Of a stretch of DNA of 64,000 nucleotides, positions 37,601-46,974 are shown in pieces. Position numbers and translations under genes: made by a program. Position 1 is the stretch's first letter. Each line of letters starts with the position of its first letter. Below the pieces are notes generated by a model. The model was not told where the DNA came from and made no database searches. It saw only the letters and a program-made list of their open reading frames with translations. Source of the stretch: Kryptolebias marmoratus (lineage: Eukaryota; Chordata; Actinopteri; Cyprinodontiformes; Rivulidae); NCBI RefSeq assembly GCF_001649575.2, contig NC_051431.1, positions 14,235,462 to 14,299,461 of the forward strand, in the 5' to 3' direction.

Positions 37601-40600
37601 GCTTGTTTGTGGGGAGGAAAAAAAAAAAAAAAAAAGACTACTTTGCAACTCGGTTCCTTATGTGCGAGGGTTCCTAAATCATAGCTGGCCTCATTACCTC
37701 ATCTTAGTTGAGAACTGAGCGGCCAAAGGTCCAGACTACTAAATGACTTAATTTAGCTGTGGTGCTGCTGCATAAAACATCATAAATAATATAACAGCAA
37801 CAATATAATCTATTATTTGAAGCCGAATGGATACAAAGAAAAGGCTGATCTAAAAATAGTAATGCTATCTATATTTATTATCATGTTTTAACTTCGTCGG
37901 AAAGACACGTTTCAGGCTGGCCTTTCGAAGGGAGCGGCGGAGGAACAAGTTGGGTCAGGGAGGGAAACTGAGCCGTGTGTTTACCGCTCCACGCTCCCTC
38001 CCTGCTGCTGGCAGCTAAGCCTGGCGGTACAGCGAGTCCTGCCTGTTGCAGAACNNNNNNNNNNNNNNNNNNNNNNNNNNNNNNNNNNNNNNNNNNNNNN
38101 NNNNNNNNNNNNNNNNNNNNNNNNNNNNNNNNNNNNNNNNNNNNNNNNNNNNNNNNNNNNNNNNNNNNNNNNNNNNNNNNNNNNNNNNNNNNNNNNNNNN
38201 NNGACGTCTCACGGCTCAGGCTAGCCATGTGCTCGCTGCTCATGTGGCCTTAAAAAAAGCTCAGAGGAGGAGGCAGGATGAAGAGGAGGAGGGGAGAGGA
38301 AGCGCGCTAATGCATCGGCTTACTTTACGGTCTCAGCTTTCTACGCTGCAGGCTCACGAGAAAACACTCAGGAGCAAAATGCATCATATGTAAAATAAAA
38401 ATAGATACGCGTGTGGCTCTGTTCAACAGGAAACACTACAGCCAGGACACAGGACAACCCGGCTGCATGTTTTCACCTCTCCTCATGCCTCTGAGTCACT
38501 CTGAGATAGGAGGCAAAGAGGAAGTTGAGTTTGCTGCTCTCCAAGTCTGTCCCTCCGTTTTTATTTTCATCTACAAACGAACGTTCACCATAAATGAGCT
38601 GCTGAGGCTAAAGCCTCTTAGTACGTGTCCCTGTCCTGAGCTGCGTGTTTTTGTCTGAACGCTGCTCCGCCCCCGTCCTCGTCCTCCCGTGTGGCAGCCG
38701 AGGACGAGGACAGGGGCGAGGAGAGACGTACGCTCACGTCAACTGGCTGTGTGTAAATATGACAGAGTGCACGTCTTTCTTGTTTCTGTCAGTCCCTGTC
38801 TTTTCACCACCCACCCAGAGCCTCTTTGGGACAAAATAAAACACAGGAAATACTTTTGTGACCTATGATACTTGAACTGTTTACAGTCCACAACCAAAAG
38901 GCAGGCAGCTAAACACAACAACAGGCTGCTCAGTCCCACAGAAAGGGACGCCGAGCCAAGAGCCGGGCACCCACGCTGTCCTAGTTTCCCCCCTGAGTGT
39001 CCACAAGCAGAGAGGACAAACCAGACCGCTGCTTCTCCAAGCGTCACATCAGCAGCACGCCATCCGCTTCGATTTCTAACGTTTGAAAACTGGGCCAGAG
39101 GTGGACCTTTGCACCGGGACTCAAACACACGGTGAGTCATGTGCTGACTGTTTAACTGCGGCGCTAAACTCAAAAGACTCGGCGCTGACATACAAATGAC
39201 AAGACGATACACGTACAAAAAAAAATGCCTTAAATAGAAAGAGGACGTAAGAGAATGCTTGGTGCACGAATGATGAGAGGTTTCAATAAAAGTGGCTGCC
39301 TCGTTCTGGTCCTGCTGCTCTGACAGGAAAGACAACCAGTTCGACTCCAAGAAACCAGCTTTTGTTCTGCCCCTCCCTTTGTTCCTGATGTGGCAGCTAG
39401 AACGCGGGCGCCGCATTGTTTCGTAGCGATCCCGAGCACAACTAAACAAGTCCACGAGTCCTGGCAGGTGACACGAACGTGACAAAGGTTGTGCAGGTTC
39501 AGGCTGCGGTGTAAAAGTTGTCGAGTTCAAAATGTGACTAAAGAGATACGACAAATATTTCTAAACCTCTAACAAGCCTTAAAAACACATCATCCATGCA
39601 AAAATGAAAAACGGCGTGCGGTGATAAAGCCTCACCTGAATGTATCTCAGAGCACTTCTCAGCACGCTCAGGTTGGAGGTTTTCTTCTCATCGATGTTCG
39701 GGATGTTCTTCTTCAGCGTCTCGAAGCACTCCTTCAGGTGAGCTCGCCTGGCAGAGACAGATCAGGGTGAGCGGAGAGACTCGACTGTTTCAGACAATCT
39801 GCCCGTTTCCAGGAGGGAAACTCACCTGTTCTTCTCCAGCTTGTTGTGCACTTCTCTCGTGCCCGCCCTGCAGGAAACAAATTTAATGTTTAAGACGCGG
39901 CGATAATCCAATAATCTGTACATTACTCTGTTTCTAATAATGAAGGGATTTTACACTTATTCCCATTTAAAGGAGACTTACCACTAAAATTGAAGATAAA
40001 AACCTATATTTGGTCTAAAGTCTGAACCAACAGAAAACGGTAATAATCGTCTCATGTTTCTGTTTGGTTAATAAGTTAACTGGTTCAGACGTACCCTCCG
40101 GGCCTCTTCTTGTTGTCCAGATGGCGGCTGTCGTCGGGAGGACTCCCCCGGCTGACGGGGCCGTTCTGAAAGGGAGCGGGCTGAAGCACGGGGCCCGGGT
40201 GGGGCAGCAGGGCGTGGTGCTGCGGGACCGAGACGACTGAACCGGGATAGCACTGAACCAGCTGCTGGAGCGGCTTGGCGGTGTTGGTTGGGTCAGCGAG
40301 CTGTGAGTGATGGTGGTGGTTCTGCAGGTGGTTGGCGGTCAGTTTAGAGGCGGCGTGGTCCGTTTTGGGTGGCGGGGAGCACAGCGCGGCTGCGATGCTT
40401 TGCTCCTGGGGGGAGTGAGGGTCTCTCTTTGGGGAGGCCAGTGAAGGAGCGGCTGGAGGCGAAAGCGTGGTCACGGGCTGAGGGGGTGAAGCAGTGGGGT
40501 TGGGGGTGACGACGGGGATAGGGATGATGGTGACGGGCATGGAGGGGGGAGGCAGGGGGGATGGAGCAGGAGCAGAGCGGGACTCGGCACGAAGCTCCTC

Positions 40601-43600
40601 TGCTTTAGAAACATTGTTGATGTGGACTGCTGGGTTGTAGTTCACGTCGGGGTAAATATACTCCGTCTTCTGCTGCAGACGGAGCTTTTCCTTCAGCTCA
40701 TCCTCTGCAGAGGAGACGAAACAAAACCCATTAAAATGAAAACATTTGGAGTAACACAAACACGCTGCAAGGTGTACCTCCACCCAAAACAGGTACGGTA
40801 ACTCAGAACGCCGTGTAAAGTCAGGAGAGTTTAAAACCACATGTTTTTGTTTGGAGCGGCATGAAAACACCTGACCTGGGACCTGTGGAAGACGAAATCA
40901 GGCTGCAGCTTAATGAATAAAGACAAAGACTGTTCAGCAGCAAGTGCTTCTTCATTTGGAGACGAAATATATGCCTTCATATTTATTCTAAAGGTGTCCC
41001 TTTGTGTCTGAATTTAAAAGCTGGAGACTTTTTTTATTACAAAAATGAAGTGAATTTTATTACTTGACTGAAAAACACAGACAAGCTGTTTGTCTTAATG
41101 GAGGAGCATCCTGCTCTCATTTATCCCAATCTGTAGGAGACATTTTTCCCCACAGCCCCTTGTTGAGTAAAATCCACCAGAATTGTGTTTTTCTAGCTGA
41201 TAAGAGGTCAAAGTTCTGAAAAGTCAAAGCCCTGCTTCTCCAATCGCACACAAACCTTTTGGCTCAACTACTACAGCTAACATAAGATAACACTGTAAAC
41301 AGATTATCCCGTTAAGTGAAGCATGATTTACAGGAACTGTTACAACTTTGACTTTTAAAACAAACATTTCATAATATTCCACTTCAGGTTTATGTGTCCG
41401 ATCATAAAACATAAAGAAAAGACGCCCTGCGGACTGAACTGCCCCTCCTTCGTAACACGAGGCACCTTGTTTTATCAACAAAATGATCTTTTGACGTCGA
41501 GCTGAGGACAGAAGTCCATAGCTGTCTCTTTCCTGTTAAAAAGCACTAAAATCAGAGGCCTTATATAACAGAGACACTGTCCTACTTTAATCCACACAGT
41601 GACCTGCTCCACTGCAGCAGAGAGGAGGCCACCGACAGGAGCGCTCACTCTGAGCCTTTTCTGACAGCTGCTCAGAACTACAACACAGTGTGTGCCGTTA
41701 ATGCCTCCATTACAAACAAGACATAAAACCACAGAATAACAGGACGAGATATTCAAAGGATTAGAGGAGTTTGTTTACATCTAAGATGTGTCCGTCTGTA
41801 AGCGAGGGGACGCAATCTAGGAGCCAACTTGGACAGATTTGTGGTCTTTAATAGTTTCACACAATTAAAGTGTTTTCCCTCACAAGGCTTCTGTCTGCTG
41901 TTCCCAAAATAAAGAAATACAGGTACAGGAGGCAGATCTGTTCAAGTTTAACATCCTAAACACTACATACAACAAGTGACTTTTCTTTTACGGGTCCTTA
42001 GAAAATGGTCACCTTCAGGACCAGGCAGGGCTTCAGGGTTCACCTCGTATTTCAGACAGAAATACTCTGTGAACATGGAAAACATCTCTTCTTTAACAGC
42101 CCCCCCATCAAACTGTGAGGTTCCACAAGGATCTGTCCTTGGGCCAGCTGATGGTGCTTTGCAGACAATACACAGATTTACATACTCCTGAATCCTGACA
42201 ACACTACATATTTTAAATCAACTATAAACTGCAGAAGATAAGAAATGCTGCATGAACCACCTTCAGTTAAAGGTTGGACTATTATTATTATTATTATTTT
42301 GTTTTTATCCAGTGTTTGTTGTTCCGTCTGCAGCCGGCATCAGAAAACAAACCAGCATCACTCCTCATCAATAAACACTGATTCAAACATGTTCTTAAAG
42401 CACCGTGTGGTTTATTATACCTGAATATGTTCTTATTCCCGCCCCAGATCTCTTGGTTCTTGTTCTAGATCAGTTGGTTATGGAAACCCGTGTCTCTCCA
42501 GTAGAGGCCCTAAAGGAACCTAAAGTCAAGGACGCGCAACACAAATTATCTGTCAGCTTTTACCCACAATTCCCAGTTTGGTGAAGTCTGCTCCAGTCAA
42601 GGATAGTCGACAGAAATCTGTCGGTGTGAGCGAGGAACAGACCCGACCTCAGCAGGAGTCAAACTCGCTTGAATTTATGGAGCTGATCTGGATTCAGTCG
42701 GGTGGTGTGAACCCATCACTGACCCGACGGTAAACACGTGTTTCCATCAGCCGATGAAAAAGAAAAGGTGGGACGCAGGAACTGACATCAGAAGACCAGA
42801 CAGCGGCGGCGAGCTGACTGTGGTCCATGTTTGTTTAGCCTTCAAACAGTCGGTCTACGATCTTTAGACACGCTGTGAGCTCCTCAGGCTTCCCTGGAAC
42901 CACGTGTTGGGCTTCGCTCACACTGCAGCTCCAAATGCTCCATTCAGAGATGATTGTTTCTCGTGTGGTCGTTTGAATTACAATTTAAATACGAGCGCCA
43001 CCAGACTGCAGCGTGAACTACGACCCCCGAAGTGACCCGCACGATGACGCATTTACAGAAGTAAAGCTGGATGCTGCACACATTAGCGAGTTCAGCTCTG
43101 AGGTTGTTGTGCAATCAGAGCCAACTGTATTATTATCTAACATATTTGTTTCGTCCAGTGTTACATTTGATCTTTCCACTTCCGGCCTACTCCAGCGCAG
43201 AATTACACTTCTGGAACAGGAGCAATGCACTGAAAGTTGAAACAAACTCGATCCCGTCATGTTAGAACCGATATGATCCACACCAACTTCATTGGTGTGG
43301 ATCATATCTCAGTCATCAATCTAATAAGTGGATTAAAGCAGCTGGACTTCTGTTCTGTAGTTGAAGATGATGTGTAGATCCTTTAAACTGCATAATTTCA
43401 ACATCTGGATGGATCTGCATCTCCTGACTTCAACGAGGTAACCATCTGATAAACTGCGACCTGACCGTTCAGACTGAGGTCACTTTGAAAAACATGTATC
43501 TGATTTAGTACCACATGTGAAAGTGACCTGGGTCAGATTTGGGGAAAACATTGGATTTGTCACGTCATATGGGTCACATATCTGTGATGAAGTCTTTTTA

Positions 43601-44530
43601 AAATTATTTCAGCAGTTTACTTTTTACTTTTTCTGCATTTAATTAACTTTAATGCTCTGCTCTGTTGCGCTTTAATTCTAGTGTACAGCGCTCCGATCAG
43701 CCTGTTTTAAAGGCGCTTCATATAAATAAAGCCGATTTGAGATTTGGCTTCCAGGCAGCTGGCTCGCTCGTAGTGACTCATCCTCATCACAAACGATCTC
43801 TGGGAGGAGGAGGGGGAGGGTTGCTTGAGCGCGCACGTGGTGAAAGGGGCGGAGCCGGGCTAACGTTAAAACATCGGGGGCGTGCTTTGTTGATAGCGCG
43901 TCATCGACAGACGCTCGAAGCCCCGAGAGGAGGAGTTTGGTGCCGTTTTAATCCGTTTTAGACGCGAAAGAAGTCGGAAACGTAAAGTTACACGGCGGGT
44001 ACAGAGAAACTACAACTAATGCGTTTAATCATGGGGTGTACGTGAAGCGGCCGCTTTATTTGGGTCGGGTCATTATGTAAAAATTTTTTTTAAAAAACCT
44101 TGGCATTCCCAGCGCCACCGCCCTTCATCCCTCCATGTTTTGGTCCTCGCATTATGAATATTACGTCCTTTATAAGTGTGTTCATCGGGGGGGTGAGAGG
44201 GAGCGACAGAGCCGAGAAGTTGGTGCTGCTGCAGCGGGAGGGGGGATATTACTGCGGTGACGCTGCAGCAGAATTAAAACACCTTTAATAATATTAAAAT
44301 AAAATGAAACCAAGCGAGTTAAAAACCGACCAAACCAGCCGACAGAGCGAATATGAAAGCAAAACTAAATTCCGACTCGTTTTTAATTAAAAAAAACCTG
44401 ACGTGTCGTAAAGAAAAAAATGTATAAAAATGTCTCGAGGATTAAATACAAACTTACCACGTGCTCTCTGATGTTGCTGGGCTTGCAATTCCAAAAACCT
44501 GGCCGCTTCCAGGAGCGTTTCGATGCTCAT
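33961..44530 (-). CDS. mnt: MNT, Max-network transcriptional repressor (6 coding exons)
   Basis: MNT pairs with MAX or MLX, binds CACGTG E-boxes and represses MYC targets through SIN3. Coding exons in order: 44530-44458, 40704-40095, 39867-39826, 39747-39636, 34934-34742, 34652-33961. All have GT-AG borders and consistent phases; total 573 residues (human 582). Residues 1-20 form the SIN3-interaction helix (MSIETLLEAARFLE). Exon 2 is Pro/Ser-rich with IPIPVVTPN. The basic region has the E-box contact residues His235, Glu239 and Arg243 (REVHNKLEKNRR). The helix-loop-helix continues to about 285, followed by a leucine zipper (MERLAREKIATQQRLAELK). The C-terminal part is rich in His, Pro and Ala and ends TMPSFPISTLKLA as in mammals. 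It neighbours mettl16 as in human 17p13.3. Confidence 0.96.
34742..34934 (-). CDS. mnt: mnt leucine zipper exon
   Basis: Encodes residues 280-343: the end of helix 2 and the zipper, then WMDVIEIDRVLRQT and the ASTSTAS segment. Starts in phase 0 after a long 4.7-kb intron. Confidence 0.95.
36255..36545. repeat. Dispersed repeat family Y, copy 1
   Basis: Shares several blocks with 58800-59150: AAAACGACT(CC)AATCTCTAA near the start, ATTCTGCTGGAA in the middle and CAAGTAAGATA.TAACTGTTCATA at the end. One block (ACCGCTGTGAAG) occurs as its reverse complement in the other copy, so the family has an inverted segment. Family not recognised by name. Confidence 0.6.
36787..36891. other. Assembly gap (105 N) in a C-run
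   Basis: 105 unresolved bases flanked by 14 C on the left and 12 C on the right. The gap probably hides a longer poly-C or C-rich repeat. Confidence 0.98.
38055..38202. other. Assembly gap (148 N)
   Basis: 148 unresolved bases in the same mnt intron, with non-repetitive flanks. Confidence 0.98.
39636..39867 (-). CDS. mnt: mnt bHLH exons
   Basis: Two short exons, 39867-39826 (42 bp) and 39747-39636 (112 bp). They encode the DNA-binding basic region and helix 1-loop-helix 2 (AHLKECFETLKKNIPN, then NLSVLRSALRYIQ). The intron splits an Arg codon of the basic region. Confidence 0.95.
40095..40704 (-). CDS. mnt: mnt Pro-rich exon 2
   Basis: 610 bp encoding about 203 residues of Pro/Ser/His-rich sequence between the SIN3 helix and the bHLH. 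Ends ...NKKRPGG at a donor GG|GTACGT. Confidence 0.93.
41980..42250 (+). mobile_element. L2/CR1-type LINE reverse transcriptase fragment
   Basis: A frame reads ...NCEVPQGSVLGP, the conserved reverse transcriptase motif of CR1/L2 elements. After an internal deletion that also shifts the frame, it resumes as FADNTQIYILLNPD, the end of the catalytic motif. The piece is antisense to mnt and clearly dead. Confidence 0.8.
42905..43620. repeat. Degraded DNA-transposon-like (MITE) segment
   Basis: TTCGCTCACACTGCAG at the left and GACTGCAGCGTGAAC at about 43003-43018 are inverted ends. Further right, ATGTGAAAGTGACCTGGGTCAGATTTGG resembles a common teleost MITE body. The boundaries and family are uncertain. 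Confidence 0.35.
43270..43308. repeat. Perfect inverted repeat (17-bp arms, 5-base loop)
   Basis: Left arm GATATGATCCACACCAA at 43270-43286, loop CTTCA, right arm its exact reverse complement at 43292-43308. No mismatch. It lies in mnt intron 1. Confidence 0.97.
43640..43740 (+). mobile_element. L2-type LINE 3' tail fragment
   Basis: The sequence GTGTACAGCGCTCCGATCAG...AGGCGCTTCATATAAATAAAG resembles the 3' ends of teleost L2-like LINEs (TGTAAAGCACTTTG...GTGCTATATAAATAAAG). It may belong with the RT fragment at 41980. Confidence 0.55.
44458..44530 (-). CDS. mnt: mnt exon 1 with SIN3-interaction domain
   Basis: Encodes MSIETLLEAARFLELQAQQ and a few more residues; the amphipathic helix matches MAD/MXI/MNT SIN3-binding domains. 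The start ATG has G at -3. A CACGTG E-box at 44458-44463 overlaps the last bases of the exon and abuts the donor. Confidence 0.95.
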
Positions 44531-45120
44531 GTCTGTCCAGCGGGGAGGACCGGCTGTACTTTTTAAGAGGAGAAGCAGCGCCTGTCTGCGTGCTACAGCA
44601 CGGGGAGAAGTTCCCAGTCTAAAGATGGAACAAACGGTAACCGGATCCCGCCCCCCCAGCACCGCCACCACCACCCGCCGCCCTCACACCCTCCGTCCCT
44701 CCCTCCCTCGGTTGAAAACTCTCCCACTTTACGTAGAGAGGAGTTACAAACAAGATGGCGCTCAAAGTAGTACGAACAAATACGGTTTGTGAATCACGCA
44801 GCGTTTGTATCCGCCCACAGAGAGGGAGCGCGAGGGAGGGAGAGACACCCTTCCCGTCCCTCCTCCTCCTCCTCTCCCGGAGAAGCAGGAGGGGGGAGAG
44901 AGAGGAAGCCAAAACACGGAACAGCCCACACGTCGCTCGGATGGTAAAGCCGAGGTGTGTGGGCCGACTCACGTCCGTTACGGTTGAAAAACTCGCGCTT
45001 CCTCCTCCGTTAATCTGTCGGAGATACGTCATAAAAAACTTAGCATGGGCAGTTAGCAACCAGCAGCTAGCGCCGGTTCCTGTCGCTTAGCAACCACCCC
45101 TGGCAACGGTTAGCAACGGT
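44531..45120 (-). promoter_or_regulatory. mnt: mnt 5' UTR and CpG-rich promoter region
   Basis: GC- and CpG-rich sequence immediately upstream of the mnt start codon. On the mnt strand it has a G-quadruplex motif (44689-44707). On the + strand it has a YY1-like CAAGATGGCG at 44751-44760 and four RGCAAC half-sites at 45055-45117. No TATA box was seen. The transcription start is not determined. Confidence 0.5.
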
Positions 45121-45414
45121 TACCAAACTTTTCATTTCACTTAGTTTAAAACCGAAATAAATGTTCATCTTATATCATGTTGAAGTGAGTATATCAATAG
45201 GTCCTACACGTTTTTAATTTCAATACTGCATACGTTGCCATGCATATTTGTTTTTAATATTTTATTCGAACTATTAGAAGAAAAAGTTACAATATTAGAC
45301 AAAAAAAGAGTAATAGCACTAGTGGTAAATGAATAAAATAAAATTAGTATGAAATGAATAAACTGACAGTTTTTTTTAAAAAAGGTTATTTTTTAGCTTG
45401 TTGCCAGAGGTGAA

Positions 45415-45610
45415 AGGTCAATGTTTTTGCCTTTCTTTGTCTGTAGTGTTAGCAAAATATCTCATGAACAACAGGACAGATTTTATTGAAACTGAGAAAT
45501 TAATCATTGGATGTATATCTACAACTGATGGAGTCAACCCCGTTAAACATGGCTGCCACAGCTAAGTGAACTTATCAAGTACAGAGATGGGCATAACTCT
45601 TACTACTACA
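45415..45610 (+). repeat. Dispersed repeat family X, copy A
   Basis: Shares with 47455-47690 and 51800-52190 a core of AAGATGGCTGCCACAGCT-like sequence (here AACATGGCTGCC at 45546-45557) preceded by 'ATTTTATTGAAACT' and a GATG...CAACTGA block. Diverged; family not named. Confidence 0.5.
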
Positions 45611-46111
45611 TCCCTCATCTAAACTCTGGTCAAAGCTTAGACCTAAACCATATTAGGACCGGGCTTTGGTCACCATAAGGACTACGGTCCTGATAAGGTC
45701 TGAGATTACACTGGAAAGGTCCTAAAAAGGTAACAAAAAGCCAAGCGCACACACACCAGTGCAGTCAAAGTCCGGCCACAGGCCGCGGGACGTGCCGTAC
45801 TAGCAGGAACTGTGTTTTTGTTTACGACTGCGGGGACCGAACATCTACGTGCGCGAGGCTCTGTACGTTGTAGTCTGTTTTCCTGGTATTCACTCGACTC
45901 TCCTGAGGAAGTATGTCGGCAGCAGCGGAGCGATAACAGCAGAAATAACAGCTAAAGGCTCTGAAAGTGCCTCCAGCGGCGACCAGAGCCACATATTCTG
46001 GGGATAAGTTTAAAATGGAACTGTGCAAAACTAAGTCTGACTTTCATTTCAAAATAAAACAAATAAAACAAGAGGAAACCATCAGACAACACACCACGAT
46101 GAGGAACACTC

Positions 46112-46125
46112 GTGCCCTCTTGTGG
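46112..46125 (-). promoter_or_regulatory. Candidate CTCF-type motif
   Basis: On the - strand CCACAAGAGGGCAC fits the CTCF core. It lies about 80 bases beyond the mettl16 poly(A) signal, between mettl16 and mnt. Motif evidence only. Confidence 0.3.
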
Positions 46126-46165
46126 ACACTCAGAGGTACTGCACAAATAAAAAAAAAAATTCAAT

Positions 46166-46356
46166 TTTTTTAAAAAGAGTCCATTTATTCCAAATGTTTG
46201 AACAACTTTGGAACAAAGTATTATTTTACACGTATAATACTTTTTAAAATAAACTAAAGAAAACAAATTAAAAATAAAATTGCTGCCAAAATAATACTTC
46301 CCTGTTTAATGACTGAATTTATCCTTTATAAAAAGTGTGTATTCTCTTTCCGAACT
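46166..46356 (-). other. mettl16: mettl16 3' UTR
   Basis: About 190 bases from the stop codon to just past an AATAAA on the - strand (TTTATT on + at 46194-46199). Short for a vertebrate 3' UTR; a longer form using later signals is possible. Confidence 0.5.
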
Positions 46357-46974
46357 TTAAACTTTGGCCACAGATTTTAACAGAGCGTTCCTCAGGTAGG
46401 TGCGCAGCTGGTTCATCAGGTCTTTGTTCTGACCTTCGACCCAGTGCATCTCCACGACTACGTCTCTGTCCTCTGGAATCACATTCAGCAAACACTTGAA
46501 CAGGAAGTGTTTGACCGGATCCTGGACCTGCGACCGTACGGGGGGCGCTTCGCCTGCAGCAGCATGCGACTCCTTCAGGTCTAGTTCCTGGCCCGTTTCT
46601 GTGCAGGTGGAGGACTCCATGTCCACATCCTCACCTGCTGCATTTTCCGACACCTCTTCCAGCTCTCCAGCCCTGCTTTTAGTTTCTTCTTTACCTGTCT
46701 CCTTGGAGGACGGCGCCGCCTTGGCGTCCTCGTCCTGGCTGCCGCTGTTTGCTGCGGAGACGGGCTGGCTCTGGGAGGAAGTGGGACTTCCTGGAGCAGC
46801 TGCGCTCACGCCAGCTTGAGAACTGGTTCCAGCGCAGCGGGGCGCTCGGGGAAGCTCTCGCAGCTGACGGTTCTGCTCGCGCCTCTTCTGCCGGCCGTGG
46901 ATCCACGTGTTCTCCACAGCCGTCAGAAAGAGGCTCTGCTCCTGTTTTCTGCAGGGGACACGTTTGTGCAGCAC
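46357..46974 (-). CDS. mettl16: mettl16 last coding exon
   Basis: 205 residues plus TAA at 46357-46359. Begins VLHKRVPC after acceptor CTCCTCAG. The two conserved halves of the C-terminal RNA-binding domain are separated by about 110 residues of Glu/Ser/Ala-rich linker. Confidence 0.95.
   Translation of the reverse strand: MLHKRVPCRKQEQSLFLTAVENTWIHGRQKRREQNRQLRELPRAPRCAGTSSQAGVSAAAPGSPTSSQSQPVSAANSGSQDEDAKAAPSSKETGKEETKSRAGELEEVSENAAGEDVDMESSTCTETGQELDLKESHAAAGEAPPVRSQVQDPVKHFLFKCLLNVIPEDRDVVVEMHWVEGQNKDLMNQLRTYLRNALLKSVAKV

Larger units (their letters stand above)
34935..39635 (-). other. mnt: mnt intron between bHLH and zipper exons (contains two gaps)
   Basis: 4.7 kb with no recognised exon of another gene. 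It contains a dispersed repeat (36255-36545), two N gaps, a TG repeat at 37239-37254, GGGA/GATA short repeats near 37336-37360, an A-run at 37618-37636, and a 271-codon frame on the - strand at 38739-39554 (see findings). Confidence 0.7.
40705..44457 (-). other. mnt: mnt intron 1 (repeat-rich)
   Basis: 3.75 kb holding an L2-type LINE fragment (41980-42250), an ATT microsatellite near 42281, a degraded MITE-like segment (42905-43620) with a perfect hairpin inside, and an L2-type 3' tail (43640-43740). From about 43790 the sequence becomes GC- and CpG-rich towards exon 1, and may be part of the mnt promoter region. Confidence 0.65.
45121..46165. other. Space between mnt promoter and mettl16 3' end
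   Basis: No gene recognised. Holds copy A of a dispersed repeat (about 45415-45610), a CpG-richer patch around 45780-45970, and a CTCF-like motif at 46112-46125. Confidence 0.5.

Noticed and set aside
36614..38393. Frames spanning N gaps
   Set aside because: They are open only because unknown bases carry no stop codons.
44619..45059. 146-codon - strand and 111-codon + strand frames upstream of mnt
   Set aside because: Both lie in CpG-rich promoter DNA with few stop codons by composition; low-complexity Gly/Ala and Arg/Leu runs and no family. A short upstream ORF of mnt remains possible but is not supported.
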